From: Klebsiella huaxiensis
Lineage (GTDB): Bacteria; Pseudomonadota; Gammaproteobacteria; Enterobacterales; Enterobacteriaceae
Direction: 5' to 3'
Length of the DNA: 64,000 nucleotides
NCBI RefSeq assembly: GCF_003261575.2
Contig: NZ_CP036175.1
Location: 2,666,001 to 2,730,000 of the forward strand
Of the stretch, positions 7,916-15,412 are shown one piece after another. The translations under genes were made by a program, and so were the position numbers. The notes under the pieces are model-generated. The model saw nothing but the letters and a program-made list of their open reading frames with translations, made no database searches and was not told the DNA's origin. The first letter of the stretch is position 1; the number at the start of each line of letters is the position of its first letter.

Positions 7916-9206
7916 TTTGACAATATCCTTGATCTCAGACTCGGCATCTGAGAGCAATCAGGCAGGATGGTGGCACCCTCTTGATTCCTTTCAAGGGTTA
8001 GAATATTACGGCCTTTGCAAAGAATTTGGTACATCAGGAGAACACCAGGTAGAAATCGTTAAGCGTGATGCTGACGGAACGCTAACGAGCGGTTTGTGCA
8101 AGAATATCGATGGTTCTGTGGCGGTATACAATAATGATGTCGGACACAATAACCCTTCAGTTATTGTTGATGGTGCCGGATACATTCACGTATTCACTTC
8201 TATGCATGTAAATCTGTTGCGATATTTCAGAAGTGCTGCGCCGGGTGATGTATCGGAGATGGTCGATGCGACTCTTGATTTTCCTGATGTGGATTGGGTG
8301 TGGACGTACCCGATTGTTGGTCGCGGACCAGATGGGGCCGTGTACTGTATGATGCGTGTAGCTAACAGAAGTACTGTTGGTGAAACTAAGCGTTCAGGCA
8401 TTCTTTATCGTTATGATGTTATTCAGGGGCGCTGGTCACGCTATGCGCATGTTGCTGAAACTGATAACAGGTCGGTTTATCCGGACGATATGTCAGTGCT
8501 GGGCGATGGGGTTCACCTCATTTTCGAGTGGGCTCCTTACCCCTCGGCGGCTGTGCGTCATGTCGGAGAGTACGGCGTTATTGGGGCTGATGGACTGATG
8601 CGCTCAATCAATAATTCGCTTCTGTCTATGCCGGTAACTCAGGGACAACTGGCATACAAGCCTATGCAACCCGGAGAAAACCCCGTATCAGGAACGGGTT
8701 TGGCGATGGGGATTCAGTCTGCAAAATTTGCGTTTGATGGAGAGGGGTTGTCGCATATAACTTACCGTTTCAGAACCGTGGATGATCCTTCGGGGACCTG
8801 GTTCAGTAAGTTCGGGGTCTACGTTGCGACATGGACGGGGTCTGCATGGAGCGAGCAGCAGATCGCGTATGTCCCGCCAGAGAAGGGAAACACGTCAGCA
8901 GCGCTGGCGGCCACGGTTCAGGGAGGAAAGCGGAGGGTCTATTTTTCAGTGGAATATACTTCTTCCGGAAATGCTGTAGCTATCATTGTCCTGGCGGAAA
9001 ATGCAGGTTCAGGATGGGTTTACTCAATACTGGGTAACAGCGCCCCGACACTGCTTCGCCTGGGTACAGCTCCAGGTAATGGCGGGGATGTGCTTTACGT
9101 ATCGGCACCCTACGATGCCAGGGTATATCGCTATTTCGTTCCAGAGAATTATACGCCTGCGCAGCAGTTCACAAGTTTTGAAGTGCTTCTTTCAACATTA
9201 CTTTGA
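7908..9206 (+). CDS. Tail-end protein, putative BNR-type beta-propeller
   Basis: This 432-residue protein has no signal peptide. Residues ~75-95 read GHNNPSVIVDGAGYIHVFTS, close to the H-x-x-P-x-x-x-x-D-x-x-G-x-I-x-x-F pattern of BNR_4-type seven-bladed propellers; that fold includes several polysaccharide lyases and glycosidases. Further blade-like repeats with V/I-x-x-D-G/P-x-G-x-V-Y-C follow (for example IVGRGPDGAVYCMM, MSVLGDGVHLIFEW, FAFDGEGLSHITYRF). It is the last long tail gene, exactly where lambdoid prophages encode host-specific spikes or depolymerases. A capsule or O-antigen degrading role is plausible but unproven. Most Klebsiella phage depolymerases are beta-helical, so a propeller here would be unusual. 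It overlaps the preceding LamG-like gene. Confidence 0.55.
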   Translation: MANLTISLISDSASESNQAGWWHPLDSFQGLEYYGLCKEFGTSGEHQVEIVKRDADGTLTSGLCKNIDGSVAVYNNDVGHNNPSVIVDGAGYIHVFTSMHVNLLRYFRSAAPGDVSEMVDATLDFPDVDWVWTYPIVGRGPDGAVYCMMRVANRSTVGETKRSGILYRYDVIQGRWSRYAHVAETDNRSVYPDDMSVLGDGVHLIFEWAPYPSAAVRHVGEYGVIGADGLMRSINNSLLSMPVTQGQLAYKPMQPGENPVSGTGLAMGIQSAKFAFDGEGLSHITYRFRTVDDPSGTWFSKFGVYVATWTGSAWSEQQIAYVPPEKGNTSAALAATVQGGKRRVYFSVEYTSSGNAVAIIVLAENAGSGWVYSILGNSAPTLLRLGTAPGNGGDVLYVSAPYDARVYRYFVPENYTPAQQFTSFEVLLSTLL

Positions 9207-9228
9207 AATTGTAAGTTAGAAGTTTTTT

Positions 9229-9255
9229 GCGGCTGTCATGAAAATTGATAGCCGC
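9229..9255. other. Hairpin after the last tail gene
   Basis: Ten-base arms (9229-9238 and 9246-9255, one G-T pair) enclose a seven-base loop just after the tail operon. There is no T run after the stem on the plus strand (a T run precedes it), so it may be a processing or Rho-linked structure rather than a classical terminator. Confidence 0.35.
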
Positions 9256-9386
9256 ACCTCATTCAACGATATGAGGCAGGATGATAGCCCTGTTTGATGG
9301 GGTGTGTGATCAACCGTACTTTAACCACTGTTGCCAGAAATTAACATCTGAGATAATAACCTAACGAAGGATAGGGGAAAGAGTGA

Positions 9387-9809
9387 TTGAATGTGAGCAG
9401 TAAGAAAACGTTAACGTCCGCGCAATTTTTGATAATTAATAGTCACCTTGCCAAAGTCTCAGATACCTGGGCTGATTTGTGGGCATTGATTTTTCACACG
9501 GGGCTAAGCGTTGGGAGGTTGTTGGCGCTTCGCCACGATGATACTGATGTTGATTCGATACTTCTACGAGAACAGGGACGCCTGAAGGCACTGCGTGTTG
9601 AATTGACGCCTCCAGCGATAGCTATAATTGTTCGTAGAAGGGAAAGCTATCCAGGGGATGTTTTTGTGTTTCAGAGTCATTCGAACCGAGTAAAGTACGA
9701 ATGCCGGCCAGTCACTTTAATTGCTTTCAACACCGCTTTAAGACGGGCTGCAAAATCATTATCAGGAATCGCCGTGAGTAGTAGTAGCGCCAGAAACGTA
9801 TCTCATTAA
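9387..9809 (+). CDS. Degenerate tyrosine-recombinase-like protein
   Basis: The frame starts at TTG (9387) or, two codons later, GTG (9393); an AGGGG lies nine bases before the TTG. The 140 residues match the first part of a phage-integrase catalytic domain: LWALIFHTGLSVGRLLALRH corresponds to the L-x-x-x-T-G-L-R-x-x-E-L-x-x-L box, followed by a P-P-A-I-A-I-I-x-R-R-R segment and D-V-F-V-F. The first catalytic Arg (T-G-L-R) is replaced by Ser, and the protein stops where the H-x-x-R box and catalytic Tyr should come. It cannot be an active recombinase by this reading. It is either a decayed integrase-like gene or one of the small accessory integrase-like ORFs at prophage ends. It lies next to the phage/host junction. 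Confidence 0.5.
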   Translation: MNVSSKKTLTSAQFLIINSHLAKVSDTWADLWALIFHTGLSVGRLLALRHDDTDVDSILLREQGRLKALRVELTPPAIAIIVRRRESYPGDVFVFQSHSNRVKYECRPVTLIAFNTALRRAAKSLSGIAVSSSSARNVSH

Positions 9810-9903
9810 TCGTCCATCCAGCACCTGTTGGCGAAGTAGCAACTTGCAACTCCTTGGCGGGTTCTTTGTAAGTAACGCGAATGGTTATTGCCTCAGGTAC
9901 CCT

Positions 9904-9960
9904 TGGGGCAAATGGGGCATGGATGGGGCATTTTGAATTAGCAAAGTTCGCCAAAGTTCG
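9904..9960. repeat. Short direct repeats beside the prophage end
   Basis: TGGGGCA occurs at 9904, 9913 and 9924, and CAAAGTTCG at 9942 and 9952 (ten-base period). Clusters of short direct repeats 80-130 bases from a phage/host junction are what integrase arm-type sites look like. No coding sequence is evident in 9810-10029; the minus-strand ORF there has no recognisable content. Confidence 0.45.
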
Positions 9961-10029
9961 TTAACAACAGCTATCGATTGTTCTGTCCAACCACTAAAAA
10001 CGGCGCTCCTGGACGATATTTGTCGATTT

Positions 10030-10060
10030 TTAGTTATCTAACTTCATAATGAACATATGA
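10030..10060. other. Probable prophage attachment junction
   Basis: The minus-strand PTS gene is normal up to codons for H-H-M-F-I-M and then ends abruptly in K-L-D-N-stop, about 130-150 residues too early. Phage-type sequence begins on the other side. The junction therefore lies near 10040-10045 and the att core is likely within the HHMF codons. The other half of the permease gene should lie beyond the left edge of the window. An inverted pair ACTAAAAA (9993) / TTTTTAGT (10027) flanks the boundary. Confidence 0.5.
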
Positions 10061-11001
10061 TGCATCCCGGTCATCACCGCAATCGGATAGATAAAACCAA
10101 TTAACAATCCGCCAATACCTGCCGGTAATGTCAAAAATTGCTGGATGGCCATTACAGCATAATGTTCAAAACCATGTACCAGCGGCCCTAGAATTAATAA
10201 GGCGATGGCGACCGCGATCAGAATGACAATAAATGGTGTAAAAATAAGATCCATAGAATTAGGCATCACCCGGCGGAAAAATATTTCCAGTTTCGCGCCG
10301 ATAATACCGGTGATGAGCGCGGTCAGAATCGACCCCTGATAACCCACCAGCGGAATAAAGCCAAAAACATAAATAGGACTGCTGTTGCCATACGCTACGT
10401 CGTAGGCGTTCGGTAGTGCGGGAGAGACCAGCATCAGGCCGATCAAAAAGCCGATAATCGGGGTTCCGCCAAACTTCTTAAACGCCGACCAGCAGATAAA
10501 TGCCGCAAGAAAGGCAAAGGCGGTATCGCAAAGTACCGTGGTCAGCGTTTGCAGGGCCACGGGAATATCCGCGACGCTGCCGCCAAACCAGGCCTGCACC
10601 GTGTCATTAAAGATAACGCCCTTCAGGCCGAGGAACAGACCGGTTGCCCCGAGCACCGGTACTATCGGCACAAAGACGTCGGATAAATTGCGTATCCCTC
10701 GCTGTAAGCGTCCTGTGCTTTGCTTCGTCATCTCATCTTTGCTGACTTCGGCGACTTGATATTCGTTAACGAACTCCTGGTAGACTTTATTCACAATGCC
10801 GGTACCAAGGATTATCTGATACTGACCCGAATTATAAAAAACGCCTTTCACTTCGCTAATGTTGCGGATTTTTTCATCATCAATTTTTTGCCGATCTTTC
10901 ACCTGCAAACGTAAGCGAGTGGCGCAGTGCGTCGCGGAGGCAATGTTTTCCTTGCCAATGGTATTAACAATTTCGATGGCAATATTTTTATATTTGTTCA
11001 T
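10030..11001 (-). pseudogene. PTS EIIBC permease, truncated by the prophage junction
   Basis: The first ~90 residues are an EIIB domain of the glucose/sucrose superfamily with the phospho-accepting Cys in ASATHCATRL (Cys26). A linker (~90-110) and EIIC membrane segments follow (from SDVFVPIVPVLGATGLFLGL). Sucrose/trehalose/alpha-glucoside EIIBC proteins are about 450-480 residues; this one stops at 323 after the conserved G-M-H-H-M-F-I-M. The last helices and part of the substrate site are lost, so the transporter is probably inactive. It is the third gene of a minus-strand operon behind a LacI regulator and a GH13 glucosidase, starting seven bases after the glucosidase stop. It would have imported and phosphorylated an alpha-glucoside. 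The exact sugar is not readable. Confidence 0.8.
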
Positions 11002-11008
11002 CTTTAAC

Positions 11009-12673
11009 TCATTCCTTCACGAGAATGGTCTGATAGGGTTGCAGGGTTGCGCCAATATCGGCGTAATTATTGAGGAGCACTTCGCCCGCCGGAAACGTAA
11101 AAGGCAGGTGTTGGGCACTTAAATTAGTGATAGAGACAAAGCGTTGGGTGTCCGTTTTCCGTTCATAGGCCACGATGCGGTCGTCTACGTTCTCTATCGG
11201 CGCGAATGAACCGTAGATAAGCGCTTGCGGGTAGCGCTTATTTCTTAAGTCGATCATCGTTTGATAAAAAGAGAAAACGGAATGTTCATCAGCAGCCTGG
11301 CTTTGCGCATTGACGCTAAAGTCAGGTGCGGAGAAAGGCAGCCAGGGCTTCGCGCCCAGGTTAAAGCCAGCATTAACGCCATCGGACCACGGGAAGGGGG
11401 TTCGTGAGTTATCCCTTGAGCGCTGGTTAATAAAGCCTAAAGCCTGTTCGCCGGTAAATCCTTCCGCCAGAGAGCGATGGTAGTTATCCAGGCTTGAAAT
11501 ATCATCAAATTCATCAATGCTCGTGCGCTGGAAGTTTTTCATCCCCAGTTCCTGGCCCTGGTAAATAAACGGCGTTCCCTGCATGAAAAAATACATACCG
11601 GCTAGCGCCTTGGCACCAATCGCATTTTGATACTCAACGTCGCGGATGAGTTTTGACAGCGCGCGCGGCTGGTCATGATTTTCAATAAACGTCGTTCCCC
11701 AGCCGGTCTGGCAAAATGCCCGCTGACTGGCAAATAGCGCTTCTCTGAATTCGCAAATACGCCAGTCGCGCTGTTTAAACCACTCTGAACCGTTTTCGAC
11801 ATCGATATCCGCAGCGTGGAAATCAAAGATCATATCGAAGTAGCCATTGGGGCCAATATAGCTATCATACTCATCCAGAGGGACGCCCGGCGCTTCGCCC
11901 ACGGTTACGCAGCGGTGGCGGTTGAACGTTTTTTCTTTCAGCTCATTGAGAAATAACTCAATCCCCGGTCGATTACGTGATTTACTTTTAATGGACGCCA
12001 GGCCATCAACGCCATCGGCAGGCAAAGAACCGTAGTCCTGATCTTTTTTAATAAACGTAATTGCGTCAATACGAAAACCGGCAATGCCTTTATCCAGCCA
12101 CCAGTTGACCATGGAGTAGATTTCCTCACGCAGTTGAGGATTTTCCCAGTTCAGGTCCGGCTGTTTTTTATGGAAAACGTGAAGATACCAGGTCTCTTCG
12201 CCCGCGACTTTTTCCCATGCGCTGCCGCCGAAGATGGAGCGCCAGTTATTCGGCGCGCCCCCCGCAACTGCGGGTTTGAAAATGTAGTAATCACGATATT
12301 TTGAGTGAGGGTCAGCAAGGGCCGCCTGGAACCAGGGATGTTCGTCACTGGTGTGGTTGACCACCAGGTCGATCATTACCTGTATTCCCATTTCTGACGC
12401 CTGCTTGATAAGGTCGTCAACATCCTGCATTTGGCCTAAATCAGGGTTCACCGCATAGTAGTCGGCAATATCATAACCATTGTCCGCCATCGGTGACTGA
12501 TAAAAGGGCGAGACCCAAATCATGGTAATACCTAACTTCTTGAGATAAGGCAGTTTGGCAATAATACCTTTGATATCACCGATACCGTCGTTATTACTGT
12601 CATAAAAGCTTTTTGGGTAAACCTGATAAATAACGGATTCTTTCCACCATGCGGTCTGTTGCGGCTGGTTCAT
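11009..12673 (-). CDS. GH13 alpha-glucosidase (oligo-1,6-glucosidase/phospho-alpha-glucosidase type)
   Basis: The ATG at 12673 (MNQPQQTAWW) is preferred because AAGGAG lies just upstream; an in-frame ATG ten codons earlier overlaps the operator. The 554-residue protein has all GH13 boxes: region I DLVVNHTSDE (~103-111), region II GFRIDAI with nucleophile Asp203, region III TVGEAPG with acid Glu260, region V QPDLNWENP (~171-179), and region IV FIENHDQPR with Asp334. The layout is that of GH13 oligo-1,6-glucosidases, trehalose-6-phosphate hydrolases and sucrose-isomer enzymes. Coupling to a PTS permease suggests a phosphorylated alpha-glucoside as substrate. It is cytoplasmic, with no signal peptide. 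Since the permease is truncated, the enzyme may have lost its dedicated supply. Confidence 0.85.
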   Translation of the reverse strand: MNQPQQTAWWKESVIYQVYPKSFYDSNNDGIGDIKGIIAKLPYLKKLGITMIWVSPFYQSPMADNGYDIADYYAVNPDLGQMQDVDDLIKQASEMGIQVMIDLVVNHTSDEHPWFQAALADPHSKYRDYYIFKPAVAGGAPNNWRSIFGGSAWEKVAGEETWYLHVFHKKQPDLNWENPQLREEIYSMVNWWLDKGIAGFRIDAITFIKKDQDYGSLPADGVDGLASIKSKSRNRPGIELFLNELKEKTFNRHRCVTVGEAPGVPLDEYDSYIGPNGYFDMIFDFHAADIDVENGSEWFKQRDWRICEFREALFASQRAFCQTGWGTTFIENHDQPRALSKLIRDVEYQNAIGAKALAGMYFFMQGTPFIYQGQELGMKNFQRTSIDEFDDISSLDNYHRSLAEGFTGEQALGFINQRSRDNSRTPFPWSDGVNAGFNLGAKPWLPFSAPDFSVNAQSQAADEHSVFSFYQTMIDLRNKRYPQALIYGSFAPIENVDDRIVAYERKTDTQRFVSITNLSAQHLPFTFPAGEVLLNNYADIGATLQPYQTILVKE

Positions 12674-12688
12674 AGCTTCTCCTTGGTA

Positions 12689-12702
12689 TGAAATCGATAC
12701 CA
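12689..12702. promoter_or_regulatory. LacI-type operator before the glucosidase gene
   Basis: TGAAATCGATACCA has the central CG and inverted half-sites of LacI/GalR operators. It lies 16 bases before the GH13 start, in the 46-base gap after the regulator gene. A near-identical site lies before the regulator gene (13727-13740; 13 of 14 positions identical), which supports both. Confidence 0.6.
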
Positions 12703-12719
12703 TATTGCGATAAAAAAAA

Positions 12720-13718
12720 TTAAGCGGATGTCCTGACGATTAATTCAGACTGCAAATCTTCTTCATCATAGCGATATTGAGCGTGGTTAATCATCGCCAG
12801 CAGGCGCTCTACGGAAATTCGGCCTAGCTGTTCAATGGGCTGGCTGATGGTGGTCAGTGGAATAGGGATCATCTCGGCAATGGGTAAATTATCAAAGCCC
12901 ATAACCGCCAGTTCACCGGGAATGCTGACCCCTTTGGCTGAAAGCGCGGAAATTAATCCGCAGGCGACTTCATCGCTACCGGTAAAAATAGCATCAGGGC
13001 GCTCGCTTTTATCCATTTTCAGGATTTGCTCAGCCAGATGCCGCCCGTCGCGGTAAGTATGAAGATGGCGGAAAATAAGATGATCGTGAATTGGCTGATG
13101 TGCGCTTTGCATAGCGGTAATAAAGCCACGGTTTCGTCTGCTACCGTGCCCTTTTTGCTCAAAGCTCCCGCCCGTAGAGTAGGCGATTTTTTGATAACCT
13201 TTGTTGAGCAGCCAACTGACCGCATTGTAGGTTGCCAGTTCGTCATCCACCTTAACAACCGGCAGACTGGTGTCATCAATGCTGGTGTTGCACAGCAGAA
13301 TAGGGCCATATTTCTGATATTGCTCGATGACGTTTTTATCGTTCTCAACGGCACATAAAATAAGACCATCAATAATCTTTTTCTTCAGTAGATCGAGGCA
13401 GCTTTCCTCTTCCCCTGCGCTGTCATGGTTTTGCACGATCAGTACTGAATAGCCATGCTTGCGTGCGGTCACCTCAAGGGCATCGACCAGGCTGGCAAAA
13501 TAGGGGTTGGTTATCCGTGAGATCAGTATGCCAATCCGGTGGGTTTTCACGCCACGCATCTGCTGTGCGACGGTGCTCGGCTCATAATCCAACGCCTTCA
13601 TCGCAGCGAGGATTTTTTCCTTTTTATCTTCAGAGATATAAGGATGATTATTCAGGAAACGAGAAACCGTCGTTACCGATAAGCCTGCTTTTTCCGCTAC
13701 GTCTTTTATGGTTGCCAT
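12720..13718 (-). CDS. LacI-family transcriptional regulator of the alpha-glucoside operon
   Basis: The start at 13718 (MATIKDVAEK) is chosen because LacI proteins begin right at the helix-turn-helix; the upstream in-frame ATG would read through the operator. The 332 residues comprise a HTH (TIKDVAEKAGLSVTTVSRFL, ~3-22), a hinge with Q-Q-M-R, and a periplasmic-binding-like core with the usual RIGILISRITNPYF and P-D-A-I-F-T-G-S-D-E segments. It probably represses the GH13/EIIBC genes and itself through the two TGAAATCGAT sites, with release by the sugar or its phosphate. It is first in the operon, 46 bases before the glucosidase gene. No strong ribosome site is visible at this start. Confidence 0.85.
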   Translation of the reverse strand: MATIKDVAEKAGLSVTTVSRFLNNHPYISEDKKEKILAAMKALDYEPSTVAQQMRGVKTHRIGILISRITNPYFASLVDALEVTARKHGYSVLIVQNHDSAGEEESCLDLLKKKIIDGLILCAVENDKNVIEQYQKYGPILLCNTSIDDTSLPVVKVDDELATYNAVSWLLNKGYQKIAYSTGGSFEQKGHGSRRNRGFITAMQSAHQPIHDHLIFRHLHTYRDGRHLAEQILKMDKSERPDAIFTGSDEVACGLISALSAKGVSIPGELAVMGFDNLPIAEMIPIPLTTISQPIEQLGRISVERLLAMINHAQYRYDEEDLQSELIVRTSA

Positions 13719-13726
13719 GGTTTTTA

Positions 13727-13740
13727 TGAAATCGATATCA
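13727..13740. promoter_or_regulatory. LacI-type operator before the regulator gene
   Basis: TGAAATCGATATCA is nearly a perfect palindrome about CG (5 of 6 half-site positions match) and ends eight bases before the regulator start. It matches the site before the glucosidase gene. Autoregulation is the natural reading. Confidence 0.6.
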
Positions 13741-13908
13741 CATGGGCGTAAAATATTTTTTGACGTCATCTAAGTCAACTGTATTTTTAGAAAATATGAT
13801 CTGATTCACAATAAGATTGCAGGGTGCAAGAAGCTTACCCGCGTGCGTGAGGGCGACTTAAAAGGTGTATTATGTGGGTCACAAAATGGATGCTGAAAAG
13901 GAAAAACG

Positions 13909-14400
13909 ATGTCTACACCCATCTTTCGCCAGGCGACGCTCGCCGATGTTGATCGCTGCTATACGATAGAAATCACCGCCTATGAAGGCGATGAGGCCGC
14001 GACCCGGGAAAAAATCGCCACCCGTATTAATCGTTACCCGGAAGGTTTTATGTGCATGGAACTGGACGGCGAAGTGATTGGATTTATCAATGCGGGCTGC
14101 GCCTGGGACGTGGTGATGTCGGATGAAGAGTTCAAAGAGCTTATTGGACACGACCCCGCGGCACCGAATGCGGTCATTATGTCGGTGGTGTTAGATCCTG
14201 ATTTTCAGGGGCAAGGCTATTCATCGCTCATGATGCGCGAATTTGTCTCTCGCATGAAAGCCATGAACAAGCAAACTATCCATTTAATGTGCAAAGACCG
14301 GCATGTCGATCTTTACGCGCATTTTGGCTACCGCTATATCAGACCTTCTGAGTCCGATCATGGCGGCATGGCCTGGCATGAGATGATAATGGAGCTGTAA
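13909..14400 (+). CDS. GNAT-family N-acetyltransferase
   Basis: This 163-residue cytoplasmic protein is preceded by AAAGG seven bases before ATG. The acetyl-CoA pyrophosphate loop of motif A is visible as VVLDPDFQGQGYSSLMM (Q-x-x-G-x-G/S pattern, ~residues 90-106), and the C-terminal Y-A-H-F-G-Y-R-Y is the usual GNAT motif B end. The acceptor substrate cannot be read; the size and Y-E-G-D-E-A-A-T near the N-terminus resemble arylalkylamine-type acetyltransferases. It stands alone, divergent from the LacI operon and 63 bases before a RidA-family gene in the same direction, so the two may be cotranscribed. It is absent from this position in E. coli K-12. Confidence 0.75.
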   Translation: MSTPIFRQATLADVDRCYTIEITAYEGDEAATREKIATRINRYPEGFMCMELDGEVIGFINAGCAWDVVMSDEEFKELIGHDPAAPNAVIMSVVLDPDFQGQGYSSLMMREFVSRMKAMNKQTIHLMCKDRHVDLYAHFGYRYIRPSESDHGGMAWHEMIMEL

Positions 14401-14463
14401 AAGAAACTACACAGACGTTAAGCCGCAACAGGGGGGCTGGTTCCCCTCAATAAGGAAGTCAGT

Positions 14464-14841
14464 ATGGGTATGATAGAACGAAAGAATTATCCGCAATTGG
14501 GTGAGGTTAAGGCCCCCTACGTCCACTCGGTAAGGCATGGTAACACGCTCTATATTTCAGGACTGACCGCGTTTGGCACGGCTGCGCAGCGTTCAGGCAT
14601 TGCCGGACAGGCTGAAGAGATCTTCAGCCAGATCGGAAAAATCGCCAGCGCAGAAGGCACGGATTTTTCAGCCCTGATTAAGGTGACCATATTCATTACT
14701 TCTTTTGAAGAGATCGACGAGCTGCGTGAAGTGCTCTACCGACACTACGGCGCCAGCTTGCCTGCCAGTTCTCTGGTTGAAGTTAGCCGCCTTTTTTCAC
14801 CCGATCTCAAGATAGAAATTGAGACTGTATTTGGCCTCTGA
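14464..14841 (+). CDS. RidA/YjgF-family protein lacking the catalytic Arg
   Basis: This 125-residue protein has AAGGA before ATG. The family signature is clear: hydrophobic core strands, GNTLYISGLTA (~26-36), L-I-K-V-T-I-F-I-T-S, and the C-terminal VEVSRLFSPDLKIEIE. Archetypal RidA hydrolyses reactive 2-aminoacrylate imines using an Arg in the P-A-R-S motif before the VEV segment. Here the motif reads P-A-S-S (residues 100-103), so the key Arg is missing. It therefore probably belongs to one of the other Rid subfamilies, with unknown substrate. It follows the GNAT gene and precedes the tRNA-Val genes, which run on the opposite strand. Confidence 0.8.
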   Translation: MGMIERKNYPQLGEVKAPYVHSVRHGNTLYISGLTAFGTAAQRSGIAGQAEEIFSQIGKIASAEGTDFSALIKVTIFITSFEEIDELREVLYRHYGASLPASSLVEVSRLFSPDLKIEIETVFGL

Positions 14842-14986
14842 CTGATAGTTTATCGCCGGACGGCCTGATAGGTTTTTGCCGAATGTAGAGACAAACTGAT
14901 GAATCAATAGATTTTGTCAGGCACGATGATGAGGATGGTGAAGTAAAATCGGGATGAAGAAGAGAGGGAATAACCAGAAAATAAAA

Positions 14987-15063
14987 TGGTGCGTCTGAAT
15001 GGACTCGAACCATCGACCCCCACCATGTCAAGGTGGTGCTCTAACCAACTGAGCTACAGACGC
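14987..15063 (-). tRNA. tRNA-Val(GAC), third gene of the tandem
   Basis: A 77-base minus-strand gene with encoded CCA. The anticodon loop CTTGACATG gives GAC (valine). The acceptor stem is GCGTCTG/CAGACGC. It is the distal copy from the shared promoter and corresponds to valV/valW of E. coli. Confidence 0.97.
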
Positions 15064-15067
15064 ATTA

Positions 15068-15144
15068 TGGTGCGTTTAATTGGACTCGAACCAACGACCC
15101 CCACCATGTCAAGGTGGTGCTCTAACCAACTGAGCTATAAACGC
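15068..15144 (-). tRNA. tRNA-Val(GAC), second gene of the tandem
   Basis: A 77-base gene, same anticodon loop and body as its neighbours; the acceptor stem is GCGTTTA/TAAACGC. Four-base spacers separate the three genes (14987-15063, 15068-15144, 15149-15225). CCA is encoded. Confidence 0.97.
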
Positions 15145-15148
15145 ATTA

Positions 15149-15225
15149 TGGTGCGTTCAATTGGACTCGAACCAACGACCCCCACCATGTCAAGGTGGTG
15201 CTCTAACCAACTGAGCTATGAACGC
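15149..15225 (-). tRNA. tRNA-Val(GAC), first gene of the tandem
   Basis: A 77-base gene, anticodon GAC, acceptor stem GCGTTCA/TGAACGC, with encoded CCA. It lies nearest the promoter at 15251-15279. E. coli has two genes at this locus; the third here is a lineage difference. Confidence 0.97.
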
Positions 15226-15250
15226 AATGTTGCAGTGGCAACGGGGACGC

Positions 15251-15279
15251 ATATTAGCGGCAGGGAGGGGTTGTGGCAA
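15251..15279 (-). promoter_or_regulatory. Stable-RNA promoter of the tRNA-Val operon
   Basis: Minus strand: -35 TTGCCA (15279-15274), 17-base spacer, -10 TAATAT (15256-15251), followed by a GC-rich discriminator (GCGTCCCCG). That discriminator is typical of promoters under stringent control. The predicted start is near 15244, about 20 bases before the first tRNA. Confidence 0.8.
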
Positions 15280-15383
15280 GAGGCAAACGTCACTTTTCTT
15301 CCAGATTTCACGCGATCGCAGAAGTTTTATCCATGTTGCTTATATTTTACTGATGCAAAAGAAGATTTCTTCGTCGATTACGG

Positions 15384-15410
15384 ACAACGGCGCTCAATTA
15401 GCGCCGTTGT
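15384..15410 (-). terminator. Hairpin downstream of mdtK
   Basis: A perfect 11-base stem (15384-15394 / 15400-15410, ACAACGGCGCT arms) with a five-base loop lies between the ERIC element after mdtK and the tRNA promoter. There is no T run, so it would be a weak or Rho-assisted terminator. Confidence 0.45.
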
Positions 15411-15412
15411 CA

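Noticed and set aside
9229..9255. Classical terminator after the tail genes
   Set aside because: A good stem, but the T run precedes rather than follows it, so it is listed only as a hairpin.
9727..9954. 75-codon minus-strand ORF at the prophage end
   Set aside because: No ribosome site or family resemblance; it overlaps the recombinase-like ORF and the direct repeats.
14987..15225. Regularly spaced 77-base repeats resembling a CRISPR array
   Set aside because: They are tRNA genes with four-base spacers; there are no unique spacers.
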